The notes below the pieces were generated by a model. That model made no database searches and was not told where the DNA came from. It was given only the letters and a program-made list of their open reading frames with translations. Positions 1 through 9,609 of a stretch of DNA of 64,000 bases are shown here, in pieces. The stretch is from assembly GCF_000737325.1 (NCBI RefSeq), contig NZ_CP011125.1, positions 6,510,001 to 6,574,000 on the forward strand, written 5' to 3'. Source of the DNA: Sandaracinus amylolyticus. Lineage in GTDB: Bacteria > Myxococcota_A > Polyangia > Polyangiales > Sandaracinaceae. The stretch's first letter is position 1, and each line of letters opens with the position of its first letter. The position numbers and the translations under genes were made by a program.

Positions 1-1
1 G

Positions 2-565
2 CCGTCGTTCGTCGACGACGCGGACCTGGTGCGCCGCGCGCGCGACGGGGATCGCTGGGCGACGGAGGCGCTCTACCGGCGCCACGCCGGCGCGGTGACG
101 AGCGCGGTGACGCGCGTGCTCGGCCGGGTGCACGAGGCCGACGACGTGGTGCAGGACACGTTCGTGCGCGCGCTCGAGCGGCTCGATCAGGTGCGCGACG
201 GCGTCGCGTTCCGCGCGTGGATCCAGCGCATCGCGATCACGCTCTGTCATCGCAGGTTCCGACGGCGGCGCCTGTTGCGCGCGCTGGGCCTCGACCGGGG
301 TGACGACGACGCGACGCTCGCGGCGCACGCCGCGCACGGGAGCCGTCCCGATCTCGTCGCGGAGCTGCGCGAGATCGATGGCGCGCTCGCGACGCTCTCG
401 GTGGCTTCACGGAGCGCGTGGATCCTCCATCGCGTCGAGGGCTGGACGCTCGAGGAGACCGCGCACGCGCTCTCGGTCTCGCTCGCCACGTGCAAGCGCA
501 GGCTCGCCGAGGCAGACGAGCGAATCGCGCCGCTGCGGCGGCTCACGGCGGAGGACCGAGCATGA
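2..565 (+). CDS. ECF-family RNA polymerase sigma factor (5'-partial)
   Basis: Extracytoplasmic-function sigma-70 factor that would direct RNA polymerase to a stress or envelope regulon. Region 2 is seen in the stretch around RRHAGAVTSAVTRVLGR, followed by EADDVVQDTFVRALERL; region 4 is the C-terminal helix-turn-helix around GWTLEETAHALSVSLATCKR. The reading frame stays open to the window edge and the residues before the first in-window GTG (codons reading FVDDADLVRRARDGD) are typical of the ECF N terminus, so the true start lies outside the window. The stop overlaps the ATG of the next gene (ATGA), which encodes a FecR-like protein. That pairing is the classic sigma/anti-sigma arrangement, so this sigma factor is probably held at the membrane by its neighbour. 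Confidence 0.9.
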   Translation, partial: PSFVDDADLVRRARDGDRWATEALYRRHAGAVTSAVTRVLGRVHEADDVVQDTFVRALERLDQVRDGVAFRAWIQRIAITLCHRRFRRRRLLRALGLDRGDDDATLAAHAAHGSRPDLVAELREIDGALATLSVASRSAWILHRVEGWTLEETAHALSVSLATCKRRLAEADERIAPLRRLTAEDRA

Positions 566-1686
566 GCGACGAGCGACTGCGCGCGTCGCTGCGCGACGCC
601 AGCGACGAGCACCGGCTGCATCACAACTGGGGGGCGATCGAGGCGCGGCGCAGCGCGCGCCCGGCGCGCGGCGCGCTCGTGATCGGCGCCGCGGCCGCAT
701 CGATCGCGCTCGTCGTCCTCGCGATCCGCGGGTCGACCCCGCGGCCCGGCCCGCTGCAGCTGGGGGACGGCGCGGAGCTCGCGTGCGCGCCGGGGCGCGA
801 CCTGGTGCTCGCCGACGGCTCGCGCGTCGACGTGGACGCGAACAGCGAGCTCGACGTGCTCGAGAACGACGCGCACGCGCTGCGGTGGTGGCTGCGCGCA
901 GGGCGCGCACGGTTCGACGTGACGCCGGGAGGATCGAGGCGCTGGATCGTCGAGACCGGCGCGGTGGTGGTCGAGGTGCTCGGCACGTCGTTCACGGTGG
1001 CGCACGTCGACGGTGGGGTGCGGGTCGACGTCGAGCACGGCGTCGTGCTGGTGCGGGGTGACGACGTGCCGGGTGGGCTCGCGCGGCTCACCGCGGGTCG
1101 GTCGATGACGATCGGCGCGCGGCAGGCGCTCGAGACGCTCGTGGTCGCGGCGCGGTCCGAGACGCCGCCGGAGGCGACGCTCGAGACCGCGGGGCCCGAG
1201 CGCAGGCCAGCTCGCGCCACGACCGCGCCATCGCGCGAGACCGCGCCGTCCGAGGCCGTCGCGCCCGAGACCGCGCCCCCCGAGACTGCACCGGCCGAGC
1301 CCGCAGCCGCCGAGCGACGCGCGGGCGATCTGCGCGACGCCGACCTGCTGCGCTCGCAGGGGCGCGTCGCCGAAGCGGCCGCGCTGCTCGGGGACATCGC
1401 GCGCGCGCACGACGAGCCGCGTGCCGATCGCGCGCTCGCCGCGTTCACGCTCGCGCGCCTCGCGCTCGACCGCCTCGATCGACCGCGGGACGCGGCGGAT
1501 GCGTTCACGCTCGCGCTGGAGCTCGGGCTCGACACCACCCTCGTCGAGGCGGCGCGCGCCCGTCGCGTCGAGGCGCTGGTGCGCGCGGGCGAGACCGCGC
1601 GCGCGACCGAGGCCGCGCGTGAGTACGTGCGTCACCATCCCGCGGGACGGTGGCGGCACCAGGTCGAGCGTTGGGTCGCGCGCTGA
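562..1686 (+). CDS. FecR-like anti-sigma / membrane regulator with C-terminal TPR-like region
   Basis: Predicted single-pass inner-membrane protein of about 374 residues. A short cytoplasmic N terminus is followed by one transmembrane segment (about residues 37-55, alanine/valine/leucine rich). Next comes a FecR-type periplasmic domain (roughly 70-190) with the usual LADGSRVDVDANSELDV and ETGAVVVEVLGTSFTV stretches. A Pro/Glu/Ala-rich linker (about 215-260) leads to a helical C-terminal region that looks TPR-like (ALAAFTLARLALDRLDRPRDA). FecR proteins relay an outer-membrane signal to an ECF sigma factor, and this gene overlaps the upstream sigma gene by 4 bp. The TPR-like tail is not part of classical FecR but is common in myxobacterial versions. 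No TonB-dependent receptor is adjacent, so the signal is unknown. Confidence 0.85.
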   Translation: MSDERLRASLRDASDEHRLHHNWGAIEARRSARPARGALVIGAAAASIALVVLAIRGSTPRPGPLQLGDGAELACAPGRDLVLADGSRVDVDANSELDVLENDAHALRWWLRAGRARFDVTPGGSRRWIVETGAVVVEVLGTSFTVAHVDGGVRVDVEHGVVLVRGDDVPGGLARLTAGRSMTIGARQALETLVVAARSETPPEATLETAGPERRPARATTAPSRETAPSEAVAPETAPPETAPAEPAAAERRAGDLRDADLLRSQGRVAEAAALLGDIARAHDEPRADRALAAFTLARLALDRLDRPRDAADAFTLALELGLDTTLVEAARARRVEALVRAGETARATEAAREYVRHHPAGRWRHQVERWVAR

Positions 1687-2573
1687 TCGCGCTCGTGCTG
1701 TTCGCGGCGTCGACCGCGCGAGCGCAGCACGCACCACTGCGCGTGCCCGCGTGCGCCGCGGTGCACGCCGACGTCGTGCTGCTCGCGGAGCTCGTCGCGA
1801 TCGAGGTCGGTGCGGAGGCGATGACCATCGAGCTCGACGCGACGCTCTGCGATCCGAGCGCGCGCACCCTCTCGTTCGTCGCTCGCGCGGAGGGCGTCGT
1901 CGCGCACGACGCGATCGCCCTGCCCTCGCGCGACGAGCTCGCGTCCACGACACGCGCGCTCGCGCTCGCGTTGGTGGAGCGCGCACGACTGGCCCTCGCG
2001 ACCGCCGCTCGAATGCGCACGGCGAGCGCACCGCCCTCGCGCGTGCCGGTCGCGCCGCACGACGCGCCGCGGGCCGCGCTCGACCTCGCGGCGGGTGGCG
2101 GGCTCGCCCCGCTCTCGCTGGATGGGCTCGTCTTCGCGCAGCTCGCGATTGGCGCGACGTTCGAGGGCACTTGGATCGCGCGCGCCGCGCTCGGCGGAGG
2201 CTGGTCACGCGGCAGCGCGGACGAAGGTCGGGTCGACGTCGCCCTGCTCGGGCTCGAGCTCGCGGGGGGCTGGGTCTTCGCGCGCTCCGATGCGCTGGAG
2301 GCTGCGCTCCTCGCCCGCGCCGACGTCGGCGTCGTGCACGCGGTCGGCACCCGGCGCGACGGCAGCTCCGCGCGCACCACGACCGCGCCGTGGTGCACGC
2401 TCGGCCTCGCGCTCGAGCTCGCGTGGTGGCTCGATCCGCGCGTCGCGATCGCCGGCGCGCTCGGCGCCGACGGCGTGATCGCGGGGCTCGAGATCGTCGA
2501 GACCTCGGGCACCGCGCTCGCGCTCTCGTATCTGATCGTCGACGTCGCGCTCGGCGTGCGCATCGCGCTCTAG
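1650..2573 (+). CDS. Exported protein of unknown function, third gene of the sigma/FecR set
   Basis: About 307 residues beginning with a plausible Sec signal peptide (RALIALVLFAASTARAQ). The first half is a mixed alpha/beta segment with two cysteines. The second half (from about residue 145) is rich in alternating glycine and hydrophobic stretches such as AAGGGLAPLSLDGLVFAQL, as in small outer-membrane beta barrels. I do not recognise a named family. The start is uncertain: GTG at 1650 gives the longest signal peptide, while TTG at 1671 would also leave one. Either way the gene overlaps the end of the FecR-like gene out of frame, so it is probably co-transcribed and may be an envelope partner or target of the sigma factor (inference). 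Confidence 0.7.
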   Translation: MAAPGRALGRALIALVLFAASTARAQHAPLRVPACAAVHADVVLLAELVAIEVGAEAMTIELDATLCDPSARTLSFVARAEGVVAHDAIALPSRDELASTTRALALALVERARLALATAARMRTASAPPSRVPVAPHDAPRAALDLAAGGGLAPLSLDGLVFAQLAIGATFEGTWIARAALGGGWSRGSADEGRVDVALLGLELAGGWVFARSDALEAALLARADVGVVHAVGTRRDGSSARTTTAPWCTLGLALELAWWLDPRVAIAGALGADGVIAGLEIVETSGTALALSYLIVDVALGVRIAL

Positions 2574-2601
2574 CCTGCAGCGCGACGCTCGCTCCCGGGC
2601 G

Positions 2602-3786
2602 TCAGGCGTGGACGCGCACCATGCCCTCGCGCACCAGGCGACGCACGAGCACGAGCTTGCCCGCGTCGTCGAGGTCGCCCGGGAGATCCTCGATCACGAA
2701 GTCGGGCGTCTCGAGCGCGAAGCGCGCCGGCTCCGCCGCGTGCTCGGGCAGGCGCATCTCCGCGCCGTAGCACGAGACGATGAACTGACCGTCGCGGATC
2801 CTCCAGCGATAGACGAGGTTCGGACGCGCGCCCGCGCGATCCTTCACGCTCAGCTTGGGCAGGCGGAGGATCTGCTCCATCTGTCCCTCGAGCAGCGCGT
2901 GGCGCGTCGAGACGAGGTCGTCCGCGAAGTGATCCATCGCGGCGTCGAAGTCGACGCGCTCGGCCACGCGCTTCATGAGCGACTGGAAGAACTCGCGCGA
3001 CCGCGCGCGATCGAACTCGGTCTGCGCGTAGCCGACGGGGAGCGAGCGGCGGAAGTCCGCGTCACCGAGCGCGACCTTCGCGACGGCCTCGAGGAGCAGC
3101 TCGGTCCAGCTCGTCGCGAGCGCGCCGAGCGTGATGTGCAGCGTCTCGCCCTCGCGCGTCTGCGCGTCGTGCATCACGCCGCGCGGGAGATAGAGCATGT
3201 CGCCGGGGTGCAGATCGAACTCCGCGGTGACCTCGCCCTTCGGCGTCTCGTCGCGGCGGAACGGCTGGCCCTTGAAGGGCAGCTCGACCGGCGTGTTGTA
3301 GAGGATCCAGTGCTTCGTCCCGTGGATCTGCAGGATGAAGACGTCGTGCGAGTCGTAGTGCGTGGGGAAGCCCTGCGCGTTGCTCGGCGTGCAGTAGATG
3401 TTGCACTGGAAGCGCGTGCTGATGTCGCGCTCGAGCGAGCGACAGAGATCGGCCAGCGGCGGGATGAACCCCTCGAGCTGGTTGAAGACGATCGTCCCGC
3501 CGTCCGCGAACTGCTGGTAGAGGCGCGCCGAGTCGACGCTGTTGTTCGGGAACGTGTACTCGCTCGCGTCGACCTGCCGCGCGGCGTTCGCGATGAAGCA
3601 CTGCGGGTGCATCAGCGCCTGCGTGGTGATCACGTGATCGAACGCGCGCAGGCTGAGGAGGTCGGCGTAGTAGTCGCGCTGCTCGCGACGGATGACGAGC
3701 GGCTTGCGCTCCCAGTGCTCGGCGTAGAACTGCTCCGGCGTGATCGGAGCGATGAGCTTGCGGAACGCGTACGTGCTCTCGGCCAT
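2602..3786 (-). CDS. JmjC/cupin-type Fe(II)/2-oxoglutarate oxygenase (ribosomal-oxygenase-like)
   Basis: About 394 residues of the cupin_4 / JmjC superfamily that includes bacterial RoxA (YcfD) and eukaryotic MINA53/NO66 protein hydroxylases. The iron-binding HxD is visible in HYDSHDVFILQIHGTKHW, and the distal His sits in LYLPRGVMHDAQT. The lysine in HGTKHW is at the position expected to contact 2-oxoglutarate. A C-terminal winged-helix-like region follows, as in RoxA. The ATG at 3786 was chosen because AAGAGGG precedes it at ideal spacing and the frame upstream is low-complexity. Family members hydroxylate ribosomal proteins, but the substrate here is unknown. It faces away from the next gene and appears monocistronic. 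Confidence 0.85.
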   Translation of the reverse strand: MAESTYAFRKLIAPITPEQFYAEHWERKPLVIRREQRDYYADLLSLRAFDHVITTQALMHPQCFIANAARQVDASEYTFPNNSVDSARLYQQFADGGTIVFNQLEGFIPPLADLCRSLERDISTRFQCNIYCTPSNAQGFPTHYDSHDVFILQIHGTKHWILYNTPVELPFKGQPFRRDETPKGEVTAEFDLHPGDMLYLPRGVMHDAQTREGETLHITLGALATSWTELLLEAVAKVALGDADFRRSLPVGYAQTEFDRARSREFFQSLMKRVAERVDFDAAMDHFADDLVSTRHALLEGQMEQILRLPKLSVKDRAGARPNLVYRWRIRDGQFIVSCYGAEMRLPEHAAEPARFALETPDFVIEDLPGDLDDAGKLVLVRRLVREGMVRVHA

Positions 3787-4005
3787 GAACCCTCTTACGA
3801 AGACGGGCTCAGGATCTTCGCGCCGAGAGTGAAACGTCAACGACGAGGATCGCGCACGTCGGAGCACACGCGCCGAGGAGTGTCCAAAGATCGGCTCGTC
3901 CGCTCAGGACCGCACGCTCTCGCGCGGGCCCTGCGCCGGCGAGCGCTGACTGCATGATCTTGGCAATCGAATCGCGAACGTGGATCCATCGTCGAGAAGC
4001 CCGCG

Positions 4006-4326
4006 ATGCCCGATCACGACAGCAAGAAGCCGCGACCGACGCTCACCCCCGGCGACATCGTCACGCACCGGCTCGGACGGCGCGGCGCGCTCGGCGCGCT
4101 CGGCGCGCTCGGCGCGGCATCGGTGATCGCGTCACCCGCGCCCGCCGAGGCGAAGGCGAGCGACAGCGATCCCCAGGATCCGCCGGGCCGCGGGCGAACC
4201 GGGTTCACCGATCGCGACAGCGGGCCGGGCGCCGACGGCGCGGGCCGCGGGGTGTGCGCGGAGCGCGGCTGGAGCGACAGCGATCCGAACGATGCGGCGG
4301 GACGCGGGCGCGGGCCCTGTCACTGA
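4006..4326 (+). CDS. Small exported protein with Tat-like leader and SDSDP repeats
   Basis: A 106-residue protein of unknown function. The N-terminal third carries a twin arginine followed by an alanine/glycine/leucine stretch (RRGALGALGALGAASVIA) and a signal-peptidase-like site (PAEAKA). The stretch resembles a Tat leader but lacks the usual Phe after the arginines. The mature part is built from imperfect repeats: SDSDP-x-D-x2-GRGR occurs twice, with a related DRDSGPGADGAGRG between, and two cysteines flank the second repeat. Repeated Asp/Ser with Gly/Arg suggests a metal-binding or disordered secreted peptide (inference). It is followed directly by a repeat-built terminator. The start is supported by GAGAAG upstream. 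Codon bias at third positions matches the neighbours, favouring a real gene. Confidence 0.65.
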   Translation: MPDHDSKKPRPTLTPGDIVTHRLGRRGALGALGALGAASVIASPAPAEAKASDSDPQDPPGRGRTGFTDRDSGPGADGAGRGVCAERGWSDSDPNDAAGRGRGPCH

Positions 4327-4350
4327 GCGCTCGGGACCCGCGCCAACGTC

Positions 4351-4428
4351 ACGACCACGTTCACGACCACGACCACGTTCACGACCACGTTCACGACCAC
4401 GACCACGTTCACGATCACGACCACGTTC
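4351..4428 (+). repeat. Tandem 30-bp repeat of ACGACC/ACGTTC hexamers
   Basis: Two identical 30-bp blocks (4351-4380 and 4381-4410) made of alternating ACGACC and ACGTTC hexamers, followed by a partial third. The array lies just after the small Tat-like gene and forms the left arm of the terminator hairpin annotated next. Being six-periodic it gives His/Asp/Val dipeptide runs in one frame, which I treat as coincidental. Confidence 0.85.
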
Positions 4429-4498
4429 GCGGCGACGACGACGGCGCACGTGATCGTGGTCGTCGACGTGGTCGTGGTCGTGGTCGGTCTTTTCTTTT
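4382..4498 (+). terminator. Very long intrinsic terminator between convergent genes
   Basis: Positions 4382-4419 pair with 4449-4486 (32 of 38 positions complementary, 29-nt loop). On the plus strand the stem is followed by GTCTTTTCTTTT, a good U-tract for transcripts arriving from the Tat-like gene at 4006-4326. The gene on the other side (lipoprotein, minus strand) ends at 4518, so the same stem may act as a barrier for both directions. The left arm is the expanded hexamer repeat, which would let the stem length vary by slippage. Confidence 0.6.
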
Positions 4499-4517
4499 CC
4501 CGTCGGGCCGCTCGCGA

Positions 4518-5231
4518 TCACTCCATCACGGGCCGCGACCAGTGCGGCGCGATCGGCAGCCGCTCGCGCGTGACGAGGTGCACGTCGAGGTGCTCGAGCT
4601 CGACCACGCCCGCCCACTGCCACACCTGCTCGAGCGCGAGATCGACGTCGGCGATCACCCGCCCTTCGGAGTCGAGCAGCACGCGCAGCGCGACCTCCGC
4701 GTCCTCGATGCGCTCGGTGCCGAGGCGATGCGTCTGTCCGTCGGGCAGCACCATGCGCCAGTCGAGCTCGAGGTCGACCGTCGTGAGCGCGCGCGCCTCG
4801 CTCGTGCTCGCCCACGAGACGTGCGCCTCGACGGGGCCGACCGCGCGCACTCGGATCTCGTCGAAGCTCAGGCCGTTCGGGGGAAGACGCTCCGCGGGAA
4901 CGTCGACGCGCTCGAACGCGAAGAGAAGGCTCTCGAGCACCAGCGTGCGCGCGCCGTGCGCGCCGATCGTCGCCTCGCCGTAGTCGACGACCAGCGGGAT
5001 CGGAGCGCCGACCGCCTCGCTGAGCGGGAGGCGCATGACGACCTCGGCGTCGCTGTGGACGCCGACGACGTCGAGCGCGGGAGACGACTCGAGGCGCGCG
5101 ATCAACGTCTCGGGCGGTGAAGTCTCGGGCGCGGCGCTGGCCGTGGAGAGGCCACAGCCGGTGAGGGGAATGCTCGCGAGGGCACAGCAGAGCGAGATCG
5201 CCCTCGCACGTGGAGCGAGCATCGGAGGCAT
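4518..5231 (-). CDS. Predicted lipoprotein of unknown function
   Basis: About 237 residues. The N terminus has a signal sequence ending in a lipobox (SIPLTGC, Cys at about residue 26), so the mature protein is probably lipid-anchored in the outer membrane or periplasm. The mature part is beta-rich with no cysteine and no recognisable catalytic motif. The alternating hydrophobic/charged pattern (VVGVHSDAEVVMRLPLSE, VALRVLLDSEGRVIADV) fits an immunoglobulin-like or LEA-like sandwich, but that is a guess. It is transcribed towards the terminator at 4382-4498 and appears monocistronic. Confidence 0.7.
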   Translation of the reverse strand: MPPMLAPRARAISLCCALASIPLTGCGLSTASAAPETSPPETLIARLESSPALDVVGVHSDAEVVMRLPLSEAVGAPIPLVVDYGEATIGAHGARTLVLESLLFAFERVDVPAERLPPNGLSFDEIRVRAVGPVEAHVSWASTSEARALTTVDLELDWRMVLPDGQTHRLGTERIEDAEVALRVLLDSEGRVIADVDLALEQVWQWAGVVELEHLDVHLVTRERLPIAPHWSRPVME

Positions 5232-5310
5232 CGGTTCCTCGTTCGCCGTCGCGATCCGGCGGACGCGAGGGGCGCGTCACGGCGCGACGACGGCCTTGAG
5301 GTAGCCCTCG

Positions 5311-5409
5311 TGACGCAATGCGTCAAGCGATGATTTGCCAGTGAAATGTTCCATAGCTCCGATGTGTGCCACGCGTCGCGTCAGAGTTTCGGACGCGTTG
5401 CGTCAAGCG
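5311..5409. repeat. Pair of GACGC-N3-GCGTC-AAGCG sites
   Basis: The same 18-base pattern GACGC-N3-GCGTC-AAGCG appears at 5312-5329 and 5392-5409, 80 bp apart and in the same orientation. Each is a small interrupted palindrome, and the second covers the stop codon of the DedA gene. They sit in the 171-bp gap between the lipoprotein start (5231) and the DedA stop (5403). They could be operator half-sites for the minus-strand lipoprotein promoter or short repeats; nothing else in the gap is recognisable. Confidence 0.45.
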
Positions 5410-6026
5410 GGAGGCGCCCCGTCCGAGCGCGACGACGTGCGCGCCCTTCGGACGAGCGCGCGCGCGACGAGCGCGAGCACGACGAGCACCACGAGCGCCG
5501 TCGCGACCGCCGAGTACGCGCGCGCCCACGCGAGCATCTCGTCCCAGCTCTCGCCGACGGTCCACCCGACGCCGAGCAGGACCCCGTTCCACACCGCCGC
5601 GCTGAGCCCACCCCAGAGCACGACCGCCGGCCAGGGCAGCCGCGCGATGCCCGCGCCGACGAAGAAGAACGCGCGAAGCGCCGGCACGAAGCGGTTGATC
5701 GCGAGGTACACCGCGCCGTGCTTCTCGTAGCGCGCGGTGATCTGCTCGATCGCGCGCGTCGTGCGCGGTCCGCACAGCCAGCGCGGCCTGCGCTCCGGCG
5801 ACGACACCGCGCGCCCGAAGCCGTACGCGATCATCCCGCCGCCGATGGCTCCGGCGTTGAGCGCGAGGTACACCCACGCCGCGCTCCAGTCCGCGGTCGC
5901 GGCGAGGAAGATCCCGAAGAGCGCGACGGTGTCGCCCGGGAACGGCGGCACGACGTACTCGACGAGCGAAGCGAGCGCGAGCACGACGTACCCGAGCGGC
6001 CCCTCGCTCCGCTCCAGCCACCGCAT
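5403..6026 (-). CDS. DedA family (VTT-domain) membrane protein
   Basis: About 207 residues of the DedA superfamily, inner-membrane proteins implicated in lipid-carrier (undecaprenyl phosphate) recycling and membrane homeostasis. The conserved re-entrant-loop motif is seen in EYVVPPFPGDTVALFG, and the second signature, F-x-R-x2-P-x2-R, appears as RFVPALRAF. Several hydrophobic segments and a basic C-terminal tail are present. I chose the ATG at 6026 over the one at 6050 because GAGGAG lies 5 bp upstream of it. The gene is divergent from the LD-carboxypeptidase gene with the two starts almost abutting. Both products act on envelope precursors, which may explain shared control. Confidence 0.85.
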   Translation of the reverse strand: MRWLERSEGPLGYVVLALASLVEYVVPPFPGDTVALFGIFLAATADWSAAWVYLALNAGAIGGGMIAYGFGRAVSSPERRPRWLCGPRTTRAIEQITARYEKHGAVYLAINRFVPALRAFFFVGAGIARLPWPAVVLWGGLSAAVWNGVLLGVGWTVGESWDEMLAWARAYSAVATALVVLVVLALVARALVRRARTSSRSDGAPPA

Positions 6027-6039
6027 GATCTCCTCGGCC

Positions 6040-6960
6040 GTGCCTTCCAATCGCTCCTCGCTGCGGCCGCGCGCGCTGCGCCCGGGCGCGCACGTGCGGG
6101 TGATCGCGCCCTCGTCGCCGTTCGATATGCAGGACTTCGCGCGCGGCGTCGATCGGCTCCGCGCGCGCTATCGCGTGACCTACGACGAGCAGATAGGCGC
6201 GCGAGCGGGTTATCTCGCGGGCGACGACGCGCGTCGGCTGCGGGAGCTCGAGGACGCGATCGGCGATCCCGACGTCGACTGCATCGTGGCGGCGCGCGGC
6301 GGGTATGGCGCGATGCGCATCGCGTCGTCGATCGATCCCGCGCGCGTCGCCGCGCAGCCGAAGCTGCTCGTCGGGTTCAGCGACGTGACCGCGCTGCACG
6401 CGCTCTGGGCACGCGCGGGCGTGTGCTCGCTGCACGCGTCGATGGTCGCGGCGCTCGGGCGCGGGAGCCACGCGATGCTCGCGCGGTGGATCGAGTCCGT
6501 CGAGGGCGCGCGCGAGCACGCGTTCGAAGGTCTCGCGCCGATCGGCGCGTCGCGCGACGTGGTCGAGGCGAAGGTGATCGGCGGGAACCTCGCGCTGCTC
6601 GCCGCGATGACGGGCACGCCGCTCGCGCCTCCGCTCGACGGCGCGATCCTGTTCGTCGAAGACGTCGGCGAGGCGCCCTATCGCGTCGATCGGATGCTCA
6701 CGCAGCTGCGCCTCTCGGGCGCGCTCGCGCGCGTCGCGGGCGTGCTGGTCGGAACGTTCACGCGATGCGCGGCGAGCGCCGATGGGACGACGGTCGAGAC
6801 GGTGATCGCGGAGCGCCTCGGCGACCTCGGCGTGCCGGTCCTCACGGGACTGCCGTGCGGCCACGTGGACGAGCCGCTCGAGCTTCCGCTCGGCGCGCGC
6901 GCACGGATCGACGGCACTCGCGGGTGCGTGACCTTCGTCGAGCCGGTGGTCCACTTGTGA
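6040..6960 (+). CDS. ldcA: LD-carboxypeptidase (muramoyltetrapeptide carboxypeptidase, family S66)
   Basis: About 306 residues. LdcA removes the terminal D-Ala from muropeptide tetrapeptides during peptidoglycan recycling. All landmarks are visible: ARGGYGAMR, the nucleophile Ser in GFSDVTALHAL, the catalytic Glu in VEDVGEAPYRVDRML, and the His in GLPCGHVDEPL. The N-terminal block GAHVRVIAPSSPFD fits the family start. The exact start is uncertain: GTG at 6040 gives a suitable N terminus, ATG at 6025 would overlap the divergent DedA start, and neither has a strong ribosome-binding site. The protein has no signal peptide, as expected for a cytosolic recycling enzyme. Confidence 0.88.
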   Translation: MPSNRSSLRPRALRPGAHVRVIAPSSPFDMQDFARGVDRLRARYRVTYDEQIGARAGYLAGDDARRLRELEDAIGDPDVDCIVAARGGYGAMRIASSIDPARVAAQPKLLVGFSDVTALHALWARAGVCSLHASMVAALGRGSHAMLARWIESVEGAREHAFEGLAPIGASRDVVEAKVIGGNLALLAAMTGTPLAPPLDGAILFVEDVGEAPYRVDRMLTQLRLSGALARVAGVLVGTFTRCAASADGTTVETVIAERLGDLGVPVLTGLPCGHVDEPLELPLGARARIDGTRGCVTFVEPVVHL

Positions 6961-6977
6961 TCTTTCTCGACGCCGCG

Positions 6978-7006
6978 TTGGCGCACATATGTTCGCGGGG
7001 TAATGC
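6978..7006 (+). promoter_or_regulatory. Possible housekeeping-type promoter for pckA
   Basis: TTGGCG at 6978-6983 and TAATGC at 7001-7006 are separated by 17 bp in the 171-bp gap before pckA. The -35 matches four of six consensus bases but the -10 only two, so this is weak. It is the best-spaced candidate in a region that must contain the pckA promoter, because the upstream gene ends at 6960. Confidence 0.22.
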
Positions 7007-7131
7007 TCCGCCGGCCGTGCTCTTCCGGGGGCGTGCCCGGCCCATTCCGCCGGGGTAGAAACATCGCTCCGCGTCTTCATCACCTCGATGCGCATCCGGC
7101 GGCGCGTCGGGAACCACGAGGTGGCCTCGCC

Positions 7132-8718
<1,587 letters not shown>

Positions 8719-8754
8719 TCGCGAAGCGGGATCGGCGACACGAGCGAGAGCAGT

Positions 8755-9609
8755 ATGGCGCTCGGTGACCGGCGGAGGACCCAGGCGAGCGGGGCGAGCG
8801 ATCTGCTCGTCGCGCTCGCCGATCCCGCGACTCCGATCGAGACGCTCGCGCTGATCCTGGCGAAGGACGAGTACCCGACGCTCACGGTCGAGTCGGGCCT
8901 CGCGCGCATCGACGAGCTCGCCGCGCCGCTCGCGGCGCATCGCTCGGCGCTCGTGGCCCTCGACGCGAACGACCAGGCCGAGGCGCTGCGCGCGCTGGTC
9001 TACGACGAGCTCGGGTTCCGCGGGAACGCGGACGACTACTACGATCCGCGCAACAGCTACCTGAGCGACGTCGTGGACCGACGCACCGGGATCCCGATCA
9101 CGCTGTCGGCGCTGCTGATGGCGATCGGGCGGCGCATCGGGATCGTGGTCGAGGGGATCGGGTTTCCAGGTCACTTCCTGGTGCGCGTGGGCGGCGAGCG
9201 CGGCGTGCACCTCGATCCGTTCTTCGACGGACGGGTGGTGAGCGAGAGCGCGCTCGAGCGGCTCGCGGAGAAGTTCCTGGGCTCCGCGTCGCGGCTGCGC
9301 CCCGAGCACTTGCACGTGGTGTCGCCGCGCTCGATGGTGGTCCGCATGCTCGTGAACCTGAAGCACGCACACGAGCGCAGGCACGATCACGCGCGCGCGC
9401 TCGTCGTGAGCGACCGGCTCGTCGACGTGACCGCATCGGTCACGTTCCGGCGTGATCGTGGGCTGCACGCGCTCGCGCTCGGCGCGTCGGCGGCTGCGGT
9501 CGAGGATCTCGAGGCGTACCTCTCGGACGCGAGCCAGCCTGCCGACGAGCTCGTGGTGCGACGTGCGCTCGCGAGGGCGCGCGCGTCGAGCGCCACGGGG
9601 ATGTCGTGA
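8755..9609 (+). CDS. SirB1-family transglutaminase-like/TPR protein
   Basis: About 284 residues matching the SirB1 (COG2912) family of transglutaminase-fold proteins. The diagnostic central block is present: RRTGIPITLSALLMAIGRR, then GIGFPGHFLVRVG and HLDPFFDGR, with the His and Asp of the fold but no catalytic Cys, as usual for the family. The C-terminal third (LVNLKHAHERRHDHARAL onward) is a short TPR-like tail. The biochemical role of the family is unsettled. The stop codon overlaps the GTG of the next small gene. Confidence 0.85.
   Translation: MALGDRRRTQASGASDLLVALADPATPIETLALILAKDEYPTLTVESGLARIDELAAPLAAHRSALVALDANDQAEALRALVYDELGFRGNADDYYDPRNSYLSDVVDRRTGIPITLSALLMAIGRRIGIVVEGIGFPGHFLVRVGGERGVHLDPFFDGRVVSESALERLAEKFLGSASRLRPEHLHVVSPRSMVVRMLVNLKHAHERRHDHARALVVSDRLVDVTASVTFRRDRGLHALALGASAAAVEDLEAYLSDASQPADELVVRRALARARASSATGMS

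Noticed and set aside
247-2208. Long antisense open frame across the ECF/FecR/exported-protein genes
   Set aside because: It is the reverse-strand shadow of three genes with clear domains. Its product is Arg/Ala/Pro-rich without any motif, as expected in a very GC-rich genome where stop codons are rare.
3954-5120. Open frame encoding His-Asp-Val-rich repeats
   Set aside because: The repeats come from hexamer DNA that forms the terminator, and the frame crosses from intergenic DNA into the antisense of a lipoprotein gene. There is no ribosome-binding site or conserved motif.
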